Origin: Caulobacter sp. NIBR1757
GTDB taxonomy: Bacteria > Pseudomonadota > Alphaproteobacteria > Caulobacterales > Caulobacteraceae
Assembly: GCF_027912495.1 (NCBI RefSeq)
Contig: NZ_CP115463.1
Span: 1-64,000 of the forward strand
Direction: 5' to 3'
DNA: 64,000 nucleotides
This document shows, in pieces, positions 54,061-63,595 of the stretch. Made by a program: the position numbers and the translations under genes. The notes below the pieces were generated by a model. That model made no database searches and had not been told where the DNA came from. It was given only the letters and a program-made list of their open reading frames with translations. How positions within the stretch are numbered: position 1 is the stretch's first letter; every line of letters starts with the position of its first letter.

Positions 54061-55857
54061 TCACTTCACCAACGCGTCGAACTCGTCGACCAGCCGTTCC
54101 AGCTGGCTGACCCCCGCCGCCCAGAAGCTCTTCTGGCGCGGGTCGAGCCCGAACGGTTCCAGCGCCTCGACGTAGGTCGCGGTGCCGCCGGCGGCGAGCA
54201 GCTTTTCATAGACCGGCGCGAACCCGGCCGGGTCCTCGCGCCGCTTCTCCATCAGCGCCCGCACCAGCAGGTCGCCGAAGGCGTAGGCATAGACATAGAA
54301 GGGCGCGTGCACGAAGTGGCTGACATAGGACCAATAGTGCTCATACCCGGGATTCAAACGCACCGCGGGGCCCAGGCTCGCCCCCATCACCTCCAGCCAC
54401 AGGCCGCCGATTTCCTCCGGGGACAATTCGCCGGACTTGCGGGCGTCGTGGAAGCGGGTCTCGAACTGGTGGAAGGCAATCTGGCGCACCACGGTGTTGA
54501 GCCCGTCCTCGATGCGCCCGGCCAGCAGGCCGAGCTTCTCCTCGGGCCGGGCCTCGGCCAGCAGCCGTTCGAACACCAGCCCCTCGCCGAAGATCGAGGC
54601 CGTCTCGGCCAGGGTCAGCGGGGTGTCGGCCAGCAGGGTGCCGAGCGGCGCCGCCAGGGTCTGGTGGACGGCATGACCCAGCTCATGGGCCAGGGTCAGC
54701 ACATCCCGCCGCTCGCCCATGAAGTTCATGAACACGTACGGATGCCGGGTCGAGCTGACCGGATGGCTGTAGGCGCCTGACTGCTTGCCGGGCCGGGGCC
54801 TGGCATCGATCCACGGCCGGTCGAAGAAGACCCGCGCCCCATCGGCGAACTTCGGGGCCAGGGCGCTGAAGCTGTCGAGGACCATGCTTTTGGCCTCGCC
54901 CCACTCATAGAGCCGGGGCTGGGCCGTGGTCAGCGGGGCGTTGCGGTCCCAATGGTCGAGGGTCTTCTTGCCCATGACCCTGGCCTTGAGGGCGTAATAG
55001 CGGTGCGAGGTCGCCGCATAGCCGTCGGTCACCGCCTCGACCATGGCCTCGACGCTGGCGCCATGCACCTCGTTGGCCAGGTGACGGCCCTGAGCCGGAT
55101 ACTCATACTTGCGCCAGCGATCCTCGACCTGCTTTTCGAAGGCCAGGGTGTTGAGGCAGAGGCCGATGGTCGAGCTGTTGGCCTGCAGCGCCGTCGCCAG
55201 GCCACCCGCGGCCGCCTTGCGCTTCTTGCCATCCGGATCGCTCAGCCGGTTCAGCGTCTCGGGCAGGGTCAGGCTCTCGCGCCCGACCTTGGCCCGCAGG
55301 CCCGCCAGCGTGTCGTCATAGAGCCGCGACCAGCCGGCCACGGCCGGCGAGCGGTCGAGCAGCAGGGTTTCCAGCTCCTGGCTCAGCTCATGCGGCCGCG
55401 ACAGCCGCACCCGGCGGATCCAGGGCGCCCAGCGCTCGGCGCCCGGATGGGCCTTCAGGGCGGCGTCGATCTCGCCGTCCTCCAGCTGGTTGAGCTCAAG
55501 GGTGAAGAACAGCGACTTGCCGGCGATCTCGGCGCTCTTCATCCGGAAGTCGGCCTCGAACTTGGCCCAGCGCGGGTCATCCCTGGCCGTCGAGGCCGAC
55601 AGCGAGGCGAAGGCGCTGACCGCATAGAGGCCGTCGGCCGCCTGCTCGTAGAGCCGGATGCCCTTGTCGATCAGGGCGCCCAGCTTTGCCGGCTCGCTGC
55701 GGGCGGCGAGGAACTGGCCCTCCAGCGCCGCCAGGGCGTCGTTGGCGGCCCGCGCCGCGTCGGTGTCGGCGGCGATGCGCGGGTCGTCGCGGTCGGCGTA
55801 GAGGTCGGCGAGGCTCCATTCGGGAGCGGCGGCGGTGATCTTGGCAAGCTGGGACAT
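54061..55857 (-). CDS. pepF: M3 family oligoendopeptidase (PepF type)
   Basis: 598-residue cytoplasmic zinc peptidase that degrades oligopeptides. The metal motif is LAHELGHAVHQ, with the third ligand glutamate in ASIFGEGLVFERL downstream. The sequence HYWSYVSHFVHAPFYVYAYAFGDLLVRAL near the C terminus is typical of the PepF/M3B group. The start at 55857 (MSQLAKITAAAPEWSLADLY) agrees with family N termini. A large palindrome lies just upstream at 55907-55992. Confidence 0.9.
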   Translation of the reverse strand: MSQLAKITAAAPEWSLADLYADRDDPRIAADTDAARAANDALAALEGQFLAARSEPAKLGALIDKGIRLYEQAADGLYAVSAFASLSASTARDDPRWAKFEADFRMKSAEIAGKSLFFTLELNQLEDGEIDAALKAHPGAERWAPWIRRVRLSRPHELSQELETLLLDRSPAVAGWSRLYDDTLAGLRAKVGRESLTLPETLNRLSDPDGKKRKAAAGGLATALQANSSTIGLCLNTLAFEKQVEDRWRKYEYPAQGRHLANEVHGASVEAMVEAVTDGYAATSHRYYALKARVMGKKTLDHWDRNAPLTTAQPRLYEWGEAKSMVLDSFSALAPKFADGARVFFDRPWIDARPRPGKQSGAYSHPVSSTRHPYVFMNFMGERRDVLTLAHELGHAVHQTLAAPLGTLLADTPLTLAETASIFGEGLVFERLLAEARPEEKLGLLAGRIEDGLNTVVRQIAFHQFETRFHDARKSGELSPEEIGGLWLEVMGASLGPAVRLNPGYEHYWSYVSHFVHAPFYVYAYAFGDLLVRALMEKRREDPAGFAPVYEKLLAAGGTATYVEALEPFGLDPRQKSFWAAGVSQLERLVDEFDALVK

Positions 55858-55906
55858 GGCGGTGGATTTAGGGCGTCAGGGCAGCGAAGCATAGGGCTGG
55901 CGCGCA

Positions 55907-55992
55907 CAGGTGACTGTCTCGCGCAGCGTGACTGTCACCGTCCGGCGCTGAACGGTGACAGTCATCCGGCTGCGCCGGAGGACAGTCACCTG
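55907..55992. repeat. Nested double palindrome between esterase and pepF
   Basis: Perfect outer 12-bp arms CAGGTGACTGTC / GACAGTCACCTG (55907-55918 and 55981-55992) enclose perfect inner 13-bp arms TGACTGTCACCGT / ACGGTGACAGTCA (55929-55941 and 55952-55964). The word GTGACTGTC thus occurs four times, twice in each orientation. It lies 50 bp upstream of the pepF start and just after the esterase stop. It could be a repeat element or a multi-site operator. Confidence 0.75.
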
Positions 55993-55996
55993 GGCC

Positions 55997-56980
55997 TCAA
56001 ATGAAGCCGCGCCGCTTCCACCAGCTCAGCACCAGCGCCGGCCAGACCTCGACGGGCTTGCCATGGGTGAACCGCAGTCCGAAGCCGTGGCCGCCCTCGC
56101 CGAAGATGTGCATCTCGGTCGGGACCCGCTTCGCCCGCAAGGCCGCCTCCAGCGCCAGACTGTTCTCGACCGGCACGGAGGCGTCATCGGCCGCATGCAG
56201 CAGGAAGGTGGCCGGGGCGTCCTCGCGGGCCCGGGTCTCCAGTGACCAGCGGGCTTCCAGCTCGGGCGTCGGGTCCTTGCCCAGCAAGAGCTGGCGCGAG
56301 CCGGCATGCGCCAGCGGCGGCCTCATGGTCGCCACCGGATAGACCAGCACGCTGATGTCCGGCCGCGCCGACAGCCTGTCCGCCGCATCGACCGGCCTGT
56401 AGACCGCCTCGTCGAACATCAGGCTCAGGCAGCCGGCCACATGGCCGCCGGCCGAAAACCCCATCAGCCCGATGCGGGCCGGGTCCAGCCCAGACCCCTT
56501 GCGCCCCGCCTCGCGCCGCACCAGCCGCAGGGCCCGCTGGGCGTCCTGCAGCGGCGTTGCCGGTCCCGCCGCCCAGCCGTCGCCCGGCAGCCGGTAGCTC
56601 ATCACATAGACGGTCAGGCCGGCGGCGGCGAACGCCCGCGCGCACTCATAGCCTTCCTTGTCGCGCACCACCCATCGGTAGCCGCCGCCGGGCGCGATGA
56701 GCAGCGAGGCGCCGTTCGGGGTCTTTGGCCGGAACACCTTGAGGTCCGGGTCCCGCACCCCCTTGATGATGCGGTCGCGCAGCGGCGCCGGCGGCGGCGA
56801 GCGATCGGTCTCTTCCTCGACCACCGTGACCCCGGCCCCGCCCGGCGCCCCCTGCGGCCACAGGCGGATGGACGCCGCCATGTCCTCGCGGGTCTCCTGA
56901 CCGGCCAGCGCCGGCGCCGGTCCGGCCAGTCCCGCCGCCAGGGCGCCCTGGACCAGGGTCCTTCGGCCGATGATCATCAC
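55997..56980 (-). CDS. Alpha/beta hydrolase (acetyl-esterase type), Tat exported
   Basis: 327 residues. Tat signal IIGRRTLVQGALAAGLAGPAPALAG. The hydrolase core shows the oxyanion segment LLIAPGGGYRWV, nucleophile GFSAGGHVAG, acid LLHAADDASVP and histidine EGGHGFGLR. This pattern fits the BD-FAE/carbohydrate acetyl-esterase group (pectin or xylan acetylesterases, endo-1,4-beta-xylanase B-like). The substrate is probably an acetylated sugar polymer in the periplasm, but no sugar-degradation genes are nearby. The ATG at 56980 or 56977 is equally possible. It diverges from the histidine-kinase gene. Confidence 0.83.
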   Translation of the reverse strand: MMIIGRRTLVQGALAAGLAGPAPALAGQETREDMAASIRLWPQGAPGGAGVTVVEEETDRSPPPAPLRDRIIKGVRDPDLKVFRPKTPNGASLLIAPGGGYRWVVRDKEGYECARAFAAAGLTVYVMSYRLPGDGWAAGPATPLQDAQRALRLVRREAGRKGSGLDPARIGLMGFSAGGHVAGCLSLMFDEAVYRPVDAADRLSARPDISVLVYPVATMRPPLAHAGSRQLLLGKDPTPELEARWSLETRAREDAPATFLLHAADDASVPVENSLALEAALRAKRVPTEMHIFGEGGHGFGLRFTHGKPVEVWPALVLSWWKRRGFI

Positions 56981-57089
56981 GCGAACACCCCCATTTTGAG
57001 CTCAGGTTCGACGAACACAGTTAGGCCGTCTTAACGCTCTTGCCGATAAACTTCCGCGATTGGGTCGGGTTTTGGGCAACCACAGGATC

Positions 57090-58931
57090 ATGGACACCGG
57101 GGTTCTCCCCGCGCCGTCGGGCGCGCCAGACGACAATGACGGCGTCCTGCCGGCCGTCAATGCACCGTCCCTGCTGCTGGCCGGGATGATCGCCCCCCTG
57201 CCGCTGCTCTATGCCCTGACCCTGCCCTTCGGCCTGGCCCTGGCCCTGATCGGTCATCCCTGGCTTGGCCTGTTCTCCTGCATCGGCAACATGGCCGCCG
57301 ACAGCGTCATCCAGCCGCTCTACCGCCGCTGGCAGGAGACGGCGGAGGCCTTCGAGCCCGCCGCCATGGAGGCCCGGATCGGCTGGTGCGCCGGCATGCG
57401 CGCCAGCGCCGCCATCGTCTGGCCCGTCGCCGCCGTCCTGACCCGGGGCCATCCGGCCGACCTGATGTTCCTCGGCCTCTCGACCTGCCTGTTGATGAGC
57501 GCCGGCGTCGTCCAGAGCGCGCTGTCGCCGCGCCTCTACCTGATGTCCGCGGGGCCGGTGCTGATCGGCCTGTGCGCCGCCATGTTTGGCCGCTTCCCGA
57601 TGGTCCCGGCCCTCGGCCTGACCCTCACCCTGACCATGCTGGCGGTCATGCTGGGTCTCATGAGCGGCGGCATCTCGCGCCTGCTCGGCCAGTGGTCGGA
57701 GATGGTGGCCGGCAACACCCGCCTGATCGACCGGCTGAGGGCCGAACGGGCCGCCGCCGAGATCGCCCGCGAGGAGGCCCGCCGGGCCGGCGAGTCCAAG
57801 GCCCGCTTCCTGGCCACCATGAGCCACGAGATCCGCACCCCGATGAACGGCGTGCTGGGCATGGCCCAGCTGCTCCGATCCTCCGCCCGGGACGAACAAA
57901 AGGACCAGATCGACACCCTGATCCAGAGCGGCGAGTTCCTGATGTCGATCCTCAACGACATCCTCGACCTCTCGCGCATTGACGCCGACCGCATGGCCAT
58001 CGTCACCGCCCCGCAGAACATAAGCGAACTGGCCCGCGAGCTGAACGGTTTCTGGGGCGCGGCCGCCGCGCAGAAGGGTCTCGAGCTGACCCTCGAGGTC
58101 GATCCGGCCCTGCCGCCCGTGCTGGTCATGGACGGCCGCCGCATACGCCAGGTGCTGTTCAACCTGATCGGCAATGCCCTGAAGTTCACGCCGGAAGGGC
58201 GCGTCGGCATCGAACTGACCGGCGAGCCCGACAGCGATGGCGCGGCCCGCCTGCGGATCAGCGTCCGCGACAGCGGCATCGGCATCGATCCGGCCACCCT
58301 GCCGCAGCTGTTCGACGCCTTCACCCAGGCCGACGAGTCCAGCCGCCGCGACTTCGGCGGCACGGGCCTGGGCCTGGCCATCTGCAGCCAGCTGACCGAG
58401 CTGATGGGCGGCCGGCTGTGGGCCGAGAGCAGGCCCGGCCTCGGCTCCACCTTCCATATCGAACTGATCCTGCCGATCGGCGAGGCGGCCCCGGCCGCCA
58501 GCGAGGACCCGGCCGCCGCCCCGGCCCAGGGTCCGCCCCTCAGCATCCTGGCGGTGGACGACAACGCCGTGAACCTGGTGGTGCTGGACCAGATCCTCAC
58601 CGCCTTCGGCCACCGGGTCAGCAAGGCGGCCAGCGGTCCGGAGGCCCTCGACCGCCTGTCGGTCGCCGCCTTCGACCTGGTGCTGATGGACATCCAGATG
58701 CCCGGCATGACCGGCATCGAGGCCCTGACCGCCCTGCGCGGCGCCCCCGGCCCCAACCAGGACACCCCGGTCATCGCCGTGACCGCCGACGTCCTGACCC
58801 GCGACCGCAAGGCCTATGTCGCTCTCGGCTTCGACGGCCAGGTCAGCAAGCCGGTGCAGATCCCGGCCCTGATGGCCGAACTGGCCGGGCTATCGGACGA
58901 GCGGACCATGCTGGTGCGGGCGACGGGCTGA
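57090..58931 (+). CDS. Membrane hybrid histidine kinase
   Basis: 613 residues. About 6 hydrophobic helices occupy residues 25-200, forming a membrane input domain without a large periplasmic part. A dimerisation/phosphoacceptor helix has FLATMSHEIRTPMNGVLGM (the H-box histidine). An HATPase domain follows with FNLIGNALKFTPEG (N box), DSGIGIDP (G1) and GGTGLGLAICSQL (G2). The C-terminal receiver domain has ILAVDDNAVNL and the phosphoacceptor Asp in LVLMDIQMPGMTG. The ATG at 57090 is taken as start; the ribosome site is weak. It is followed by a TacA-like regulator but separated by a palindromic repeat, so pairing is not proven. Confidence 0.88.
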   Translation: MDTGVLPAPSGAPDDNDGVLPAVNAPSLLLAGMIAPLPLLYALTLPFGLALALIGHPWLGLFSCIGNMAADSVIQPLYRRWQETAEAFEPAAMEARIGWCAGMRASAAIVWPVAAVLTRGHPADLMFLGLSTCLLMSAGVVQSALSPRLYLMSAGPVLIGLCAAMFGRFPMVPALGLTLTLTMLAVMLGLMSGGISRLLGQWSEMVAGNTRLIDRLRAERAAAEIAREEARRAGESKARFLATMSHEIRTPMNGVLGMAQLLRSSARDEQKDQIDTLIQSGEFLMSILNDILDLSRIDADRMAIVTAPQNISELARELNGFWGAAAAQKGLELTLEVDPALPPVLVMDGRRIRQVLFNLIGNALKFTPEGRVGIELTGEPDSDGAARLRISVRDSGIGIDPATLPQLFDAFTQADESSRRDFGGTGLGLAICSQLTELMGGRLWAESRPGLGSTFHIELILPIGEAAPAASEDPAAAPAQGPPLSILAVDDNAVNLVVLDQILTAFGHRVSKAASGPEALDRLSVAAFDLVLMDIQMPGMTGIEALTALRGAPGPNQDTPVIAVTADVLTRDRKAYVALGFDGQVSKPVQIPALMAELAGLSDERTMLVRATG

Positions 58932-58935
58932 CTAA

Positions 58936-59120
58936 ATCCTCCCCCGTAGCGCAAAGCGCGTACGGGGGAGGGGGACCGCCCGCGCAGCGGGGGGTGGAGG
59001 GGGCGAGTGACAGAGCGCCGCCTCGGCAAGGTTTTCGCGAATACTCTCTGGCAGCCGGCGCACGGCCCTCGCCCCCTCCACCGCTTCGCGGTCCCCCTCC
59101 CCCGCTGCGCGTGGGAGGAT
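58936..59120. repeat. Long palindromic repeat, family E
   Basis: About 185 bp bounded by ATCCTCCCCCGTAGCGC and its mirror GCGCGTGGGAGGAT. Inner GGTGGAGGGGGCGAG and CTCGCCCCCTCCACC arms are present. It accounts for most of the 311-bp gap between the hybrid kinase and the TacA-like gene; the remaining 120 bp before the next start holds no gene and no clear promoter. Confidence 0.8.
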
Positions 59121-59242
59121 TGGAAAATTAACCCCCGACTCAGGTCTCCTACACCCCGCCTTTACCCACCTCTGTTTCAATACGGATCAACGAGCGACGG
59201 CCCACGAGGTCGCATCGCCGGTACTTGGTGGGATGCTTCAAC

Positions 59243-60712
<1,470 letters not shown>

Positions 60713-60804
60713 GCCCCGGCGTTCGGGAAAAACGCCCCCCTTTCCGGATGACGCGGGTCTTTCAGCGCTGACCTAGGGTGACCCCTCACAATGAGGGGTG
60801 AACC

Positions 60805-61380
60805 ATGGTCTTCCGTTCCATCCTGCCTGCCCTGGCCGTTGCGGTCCTGGCTATCGCTGGCCAGGCCGCCGCCCAGACCAGGCTGAGCCCGCCCAATGGC
60901 CTCGGCTCCGTGCTTCTTCCGACCGGCATCGAGCGCCATCCGCTGGGCGGCGACACCGACGAGACGCTCAGCTTCATCGTCCGCCGTCCCGGCCAGACCG
61001 GTCTCGACTGGGCCGGCCTGTGCATGGTCTCGATCAGCCGCCCGGCGAAGCCTCCGACCGTGGAGAGCTGGACCACCGTCGCCGCCATCTACTACGCCAA
61101 CGCCGAGCAGAAGGCCCGCGAGCGGGTGTCGGGCAAGGGCGGGACCTTCGACCGGATGCTGACCAACAAGCCCTGGACCTCGAAGACCGGCTGGGCGGGC
61201 TGGTTCACCGCCTACCAGGCGACCACCAAGGACGGGGTCAGCGAGAGCAGCGTCTTCGGCGGCACCCAGCTGGCCATCGACATCCGCGTCGTGCTCAACT
61301 GCACCAGCTCCCAGGGCCAGAGCTTCACCCCCGCCGACCTGGCGGTCATCGAGAAGCTCAGCCAGTCGGTTTCGAACTAA
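60805..61380 (+). CDS. Secreted protein of unknown function (191 aa)
   Basis: No family recognised. A Sec signal peptide (MVFRSILPALAVAVLAIAGQAAAQ) is followed by about 168 residues with moderate beta content, two cysteines (LCMVS and LNCTS) that could form a disulfide, and Trp-rich segments SKTGWAGWFTAYQATTK. It starts with a good AATGAGGGG ribosome site and ATG at 60805. It lies between the TacA-like gene and the IS1111-type element. Possibly an envelope protein; the sequence gives no activity. Confidence 0.7.
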   Translation: MVFRSILPALAVAVLAIAGQAAAQTRLSPPNGLGSVLLPTGIERHPLGGDTDETLSFIVRRPGQTGLDWAGLCMVSISRPAKPPTVESWTTVAAIYYANAEQKARERVSGKGGTFDRMLTNKPWTSKTGWAGWFTAYQATTKDGVSESSVFGGTQLAIDIRVVLNCTSSQGQSFTPADLAVIEKLSQSVSN

Positions 61381-61395
61381 TCCTCTATCCATCGC

Positions 61396-61432
61396 TGTCA
61401 TCCTCCGGCCGCGCAGCGGACCGGGGGACCCA
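61396..61432. repeat. Palindromic repeat, family B, left half (interrupted by IS)
   Basis: These 37 bases are identical to 7434-7470, the left arm of the intact family-B repeat. The IS1111-type element begins immediately after CCCA. The right half continues at 62789. Confidence 0.9.
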
Positions 61433-61448
61433 TATGTGGACGACCCCC

Positions 61449-61668
61449 ACCCTGCAAGTCGTCGCGGATTGATCTGATCGTAGTCGCTTGCGCCCATATG
61501 TCCGGTCTGGCGGCCTTGGATATTGGCCGTCGCCAAGATGGTTTGCGCGGGATGGGTTCCGATCAAGGCAGCGGTCTGTGACGCCGTTGGGTCCCGCGGA
61601 GTGTCCCATCCATTTGATCGATCGATCACACCATCTGCCTCTTGCAAGGAACGGGTTGAGCCTGCCGG
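61449..61668 (-). ncRNA. Candidate bridge RNA region of the IS1111-type element
   Basis: In the IS1111 group the guide (bridge) RNA is encoded beyond the 3' end of the transposase; this non-coding stretch has that place. A 7-bp stem CGATCAA / TTGATCG (61560-61566 and 61614-61620) encloses TGGGTCCC (61588-61595), which is the complement of the target sequence GGGACCCA left of the insertion, including the CA core. A second short word CATATGT (61495-61501) repeats the core plus the first five bases of the element, as a donor guide would. Matches of 7-8 bases can arise by chance, so this is only suggestive. Confidence 0.4.
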
Positions 61669-62712
61669 CTAGGCAGGTTGTTGGGAAGGCGCGGCGAGGC
61701 GGCGAGACGGATCGTAGTCCTGTCCGCTGACCATGAGGCGCCAGGCGATGCGGGCGGTCTTGTTGGCGAGGGCGACGGCGACCTGCTTGGTCGGCTTTGT
61801 GGCCAATAGCCGATTGAGCCATGGCCACGGCTGTCCTCGACCCGCTTTGGCGTTCTGGATCACCGCCATGGCCCCGCAGACCAGGACGGCTCGAAGCGCC
61901 TCGTCGCCGGCCCGGGTGATGCCGCCAAGGCGGGTCTTGCCGGCAGTGGAATGGTCCTTGGGCGTGAGGCCCAGCCAGGCGGCGAAGTCGCGCGCTGAGC
62001 GGAAGGCCTTGGGGTCCGGGGTCTTGGCGGCGAGCATGACCGCGCCGACGATCCCGACGCTGGGGATCCTGGCCAGCCGGCGGCTGGTCTGATCGGCCCG
62101 ATGATGCGCCGCCATCCGGGCGTCGATCTCGACGATCTGCGCCTGCAGGGCGAGGAGCTGGCGGCCAAGACCCGCGAACAGGTCCCGGGCCAGGTCGGGC
62201 AAAGCCTGGTCGGCGGCGACGCGCTCCAGCAGCGGCTCGATCTTGTCCAGCCCGGTCGGAGCGATCAGCCCGAACTCGGCGGCATGGCCGCGAATGGCGT
62301 TGGTCAGCTGGGTGCGGCTTCGCACCAGTCGGTCCCGCGTCGCCAGCAGCATCAGCACCGCCTGCTCCTGAACCGTCTTGACCGGCACCGGCCTCATCGT
62401 CGGCCGGCTCATCGCTTCGCAGCCGGCCTCGGCGTCGCGACCGTCGTTCTTGCCTCGCTTCAGATAGGCCTTCACATACTGGGCCGGCAGCAGCATCACC
62501 TGATGGCCAAGCCCCGCCAGCTCCCGCGCCCAGTGGTGTGAACCTCCACAGGCTTCCAGTCCGATCACCGTCGGCGCCAGCCTGGTGAAGAACGGGATCA
62601 TCTCCCGCCGCCGAAGTTGCCGGCGAATGACGACCTTCTCGCCTGCGTCCACACCGTGCAGCTGAAACAGCTGCTTGGACGTATCGATGAATATGCGCGT
62701 AGGATGCTCCAC
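61669..62712 (-). CDS. IS110-family transposase (IS1111 group)
   Basis: 347 residues, complete. The N-terminal DEDD (RuvC-like) domain shows FIDTSKQ (first D), GLEACGGSHHWAREL (E) and KRGKNDGRDAEA (D, D). The C-terminal Tnp20-type domain shows RIPSVGIVGAVML and the serine motif RSARDFAAWLGLTPKDHSTAGKTRLGGITRAGDEALR, characteristic of the IS1111 group. The GTG start at 62712 is chosen over an upstream ATG because AAGGAGG lies eight bases upstream. No frameshift or stop is present, so the element may be active. The family does not use a transposon-end hairpin or TIR-based cut and paste but an RNA-guided recombination. Confidence 0.95.
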   Translation of the reverse strand: MEHPTRIFIDTSKQLFQLHGVDAGEKVVIRRQLRRREMIPFFTRLAPTVIGLEACGGSHHWARELAGLGHQVMLLPAQYVKAYLKRGKNDGRDAEAGCEAMSRPTMRPVPVKTVQEQAVLMLLATRDRLVRSRTQLTNAIRGHAAEFGLIAPTGLDKIEPLLERVAADQALPDLARDLFAGLGRQLLALQAQIVEIDARMAAHHRADQTSRRLARIPSVGIVGAVMLAAKTPDPKAFRSARDFAAWLGLTPKDHSTAGKTRLGGITRAGDEALRAVLVCGAMAVIQNAKAGRGQPWPWLNRLLATKPTKQVAVALANKTARIAWRLMVSGQDYDPSRRLAAPSQQPA

Positions 62713-62788
62713 GGACGGCCCTCCTTGAGATGAGTTCAGACAACCCATCTTGGCACACCGATGCCGCCGGGGGTCGTCCACCCCATCA

Positions 62789-62872
62789 AGCCGGCTCTGG
62801 AAAGACTCGTGAGACTCTTCACGCGGAAAGTTGGGTCCCCCGGTTCCCGCTTCGCGGGCCCAGAGGATGACA
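62789..62872. repeat. Palindromic repeat, family B, right half
   Basis: This matches 7471-7552 with a two-base length difference, including CTTCACGCGGAxAGTTGGGTCCCCCGG and GAGGATGACA. With 61396-61432 it completes the interrupted repeat. Confidence 0.88.
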
Positions 62873-62882
62873 GCGGGAGGGA

Positions 62883-63230
62883 TTACTTGTCCGTTCCGCC
62901 GCGCCCCATCGGTCGTCGCCGACCCCGGGCAGGAGGCCCCTTGCCGGGCCTGGTGTCCTCCCCCTTGGCCTTGGCGGCGATTTCCTTGAGCTTGCGGTTC
63001 TGCATGGCCGACAGGGCCTGGCCGGGCGCGCCCAGCTCCGGGTCGCCGAAGGCCCGGCCGTAGGTCTTCACCCGCTCGGCGACGGACCCCAGGAACTCAC
63101 CTTCCCAGTCGGACAGCTTGACGCCGGCCTTGTCGGCCGCGCGCTGGGTCTTGCGCAGGGCGTTGAGGGCCGAGCGCTGCGCGGCCTTGCGGGCCAGCGC
63201 CTTGAAGTCGGGGGGATCCTTCCGCTTCAA
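62883..63230 (-). CDS. Conserved small basic protein of unknown function (115 aa)
   Basis: No named family recognised. It is Lys/Arg-rich, with an N-terminal helix MKRKDPPDFKALARKAAQRSALNALRKTQ, and a Gly/Arg/Pro-rich C-terminal tail RPGKGPPARGRRRPMGRGG that resembles nucleic-acid-binding tails. It lies 13 bp after the gapR stop on the same strand, so it is probably co-transcribed with gapR. Such a gene next to gapR is seen in other Caulobacterales as I recall; role unknown. The right half of the palindromic repeat ends 10 bp beyond its stop. Confidence 0.7.
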   Translation of the reverse strand: MKRKDPPDFKALARKAAQRSALNALRKTQRAADKAGVKLSDWEGEFLGSVAERVKTYGRAFGDPELGAPGQALSAMQNRKLKEIAAKAKGEDTRPGKGPPARGRRRPMGRGGTDK

Positions 63231-63243
63231 GCGCCCCCCAAGG

Positions 63244-63510
63244 CTACAGCCCGCCGATGGCCGACAGGTAGAGGTCGATCAGCGCCTCTTCCTCGCTGAG
63301 CTTGGCCTTGTCCTGTTTGCGCATGCGCACGACCTTGCGCAGGATCTTGGTGTCGAAGCCGTTGCCCTTGGCCTCGGCATAGACTTCCTTGAGGTCGGCC
63401 ATGACGCCGGCCTTGTCCTCTTCCAGCCGCTCGATGCGCTCGATGATGGTGCGCAGCTGGGTCTGGGCGGTGCCGTTCAGGACATCGACGGTGGGCTGCT
63501 CATCGGACAT
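63244..63510 (-). CDS. gapR: GapR (DUF2312/UPF0335) nucleoid-associated protein
   Basis: 88 residues. The whole sequence fits the DUF2312 family: [68 protein letters not shown], cut here at several points, with a coiled coil followed by a DNA-gripping helix. In Caulobacter GapR binds AT-rich and overtwisted DNA ahead of polymerases and helps topoisomerases. The start at 63510 gives the standard length. It is upstream of the small basic protein gene on the same strand. Confidence 0.93.
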   Translation of the reverse strand: MSDEQPTVDVLNGTAQTQLRTIIERIERLEEDKAGVMADLKEVYAEAKGNGFDTKILRKVVRMRKQDKAKLSEEEALIDLYLSAIGGL

Positions 63511-63595
63511 GGAAGAAGGCTCTCACGGGAAGCGGAATTGGGGAAGGCGCGGTGTAGAGGAAAGGGGCGCCGGGCTCAATGCGCCCGTGCGACCT

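Larger units (their letters stand above)
61433..62788 (-). mobile_element. IS110-family (IS1111 group) insertion sequence, about 1356 bp
   Basis: Bounded by comparison with the intact repeat at 7434-7552: the left flank ends GGGGGACCCA and the right flank resumes AGCCGGCTCTGG, where the intact copy has GGGACCCA directly followed by GGGCGGCTCTGG. Subterminal 13-bp inverted repeats GTGGACGACCCCC (61436-61448) and GGGGGTCGTCCAC (62769-62781), a few bases inside each end, are typical of the IS1111 group. No target duplication is seen, as expected of IS110-family elements. The base pair CA is common to both junctions and is the candidate core dinucleotide, so the ends are uncertain by two bases. 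It contains a complete transposase and a 220-bp non-coding region. Confidence 0.88.
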
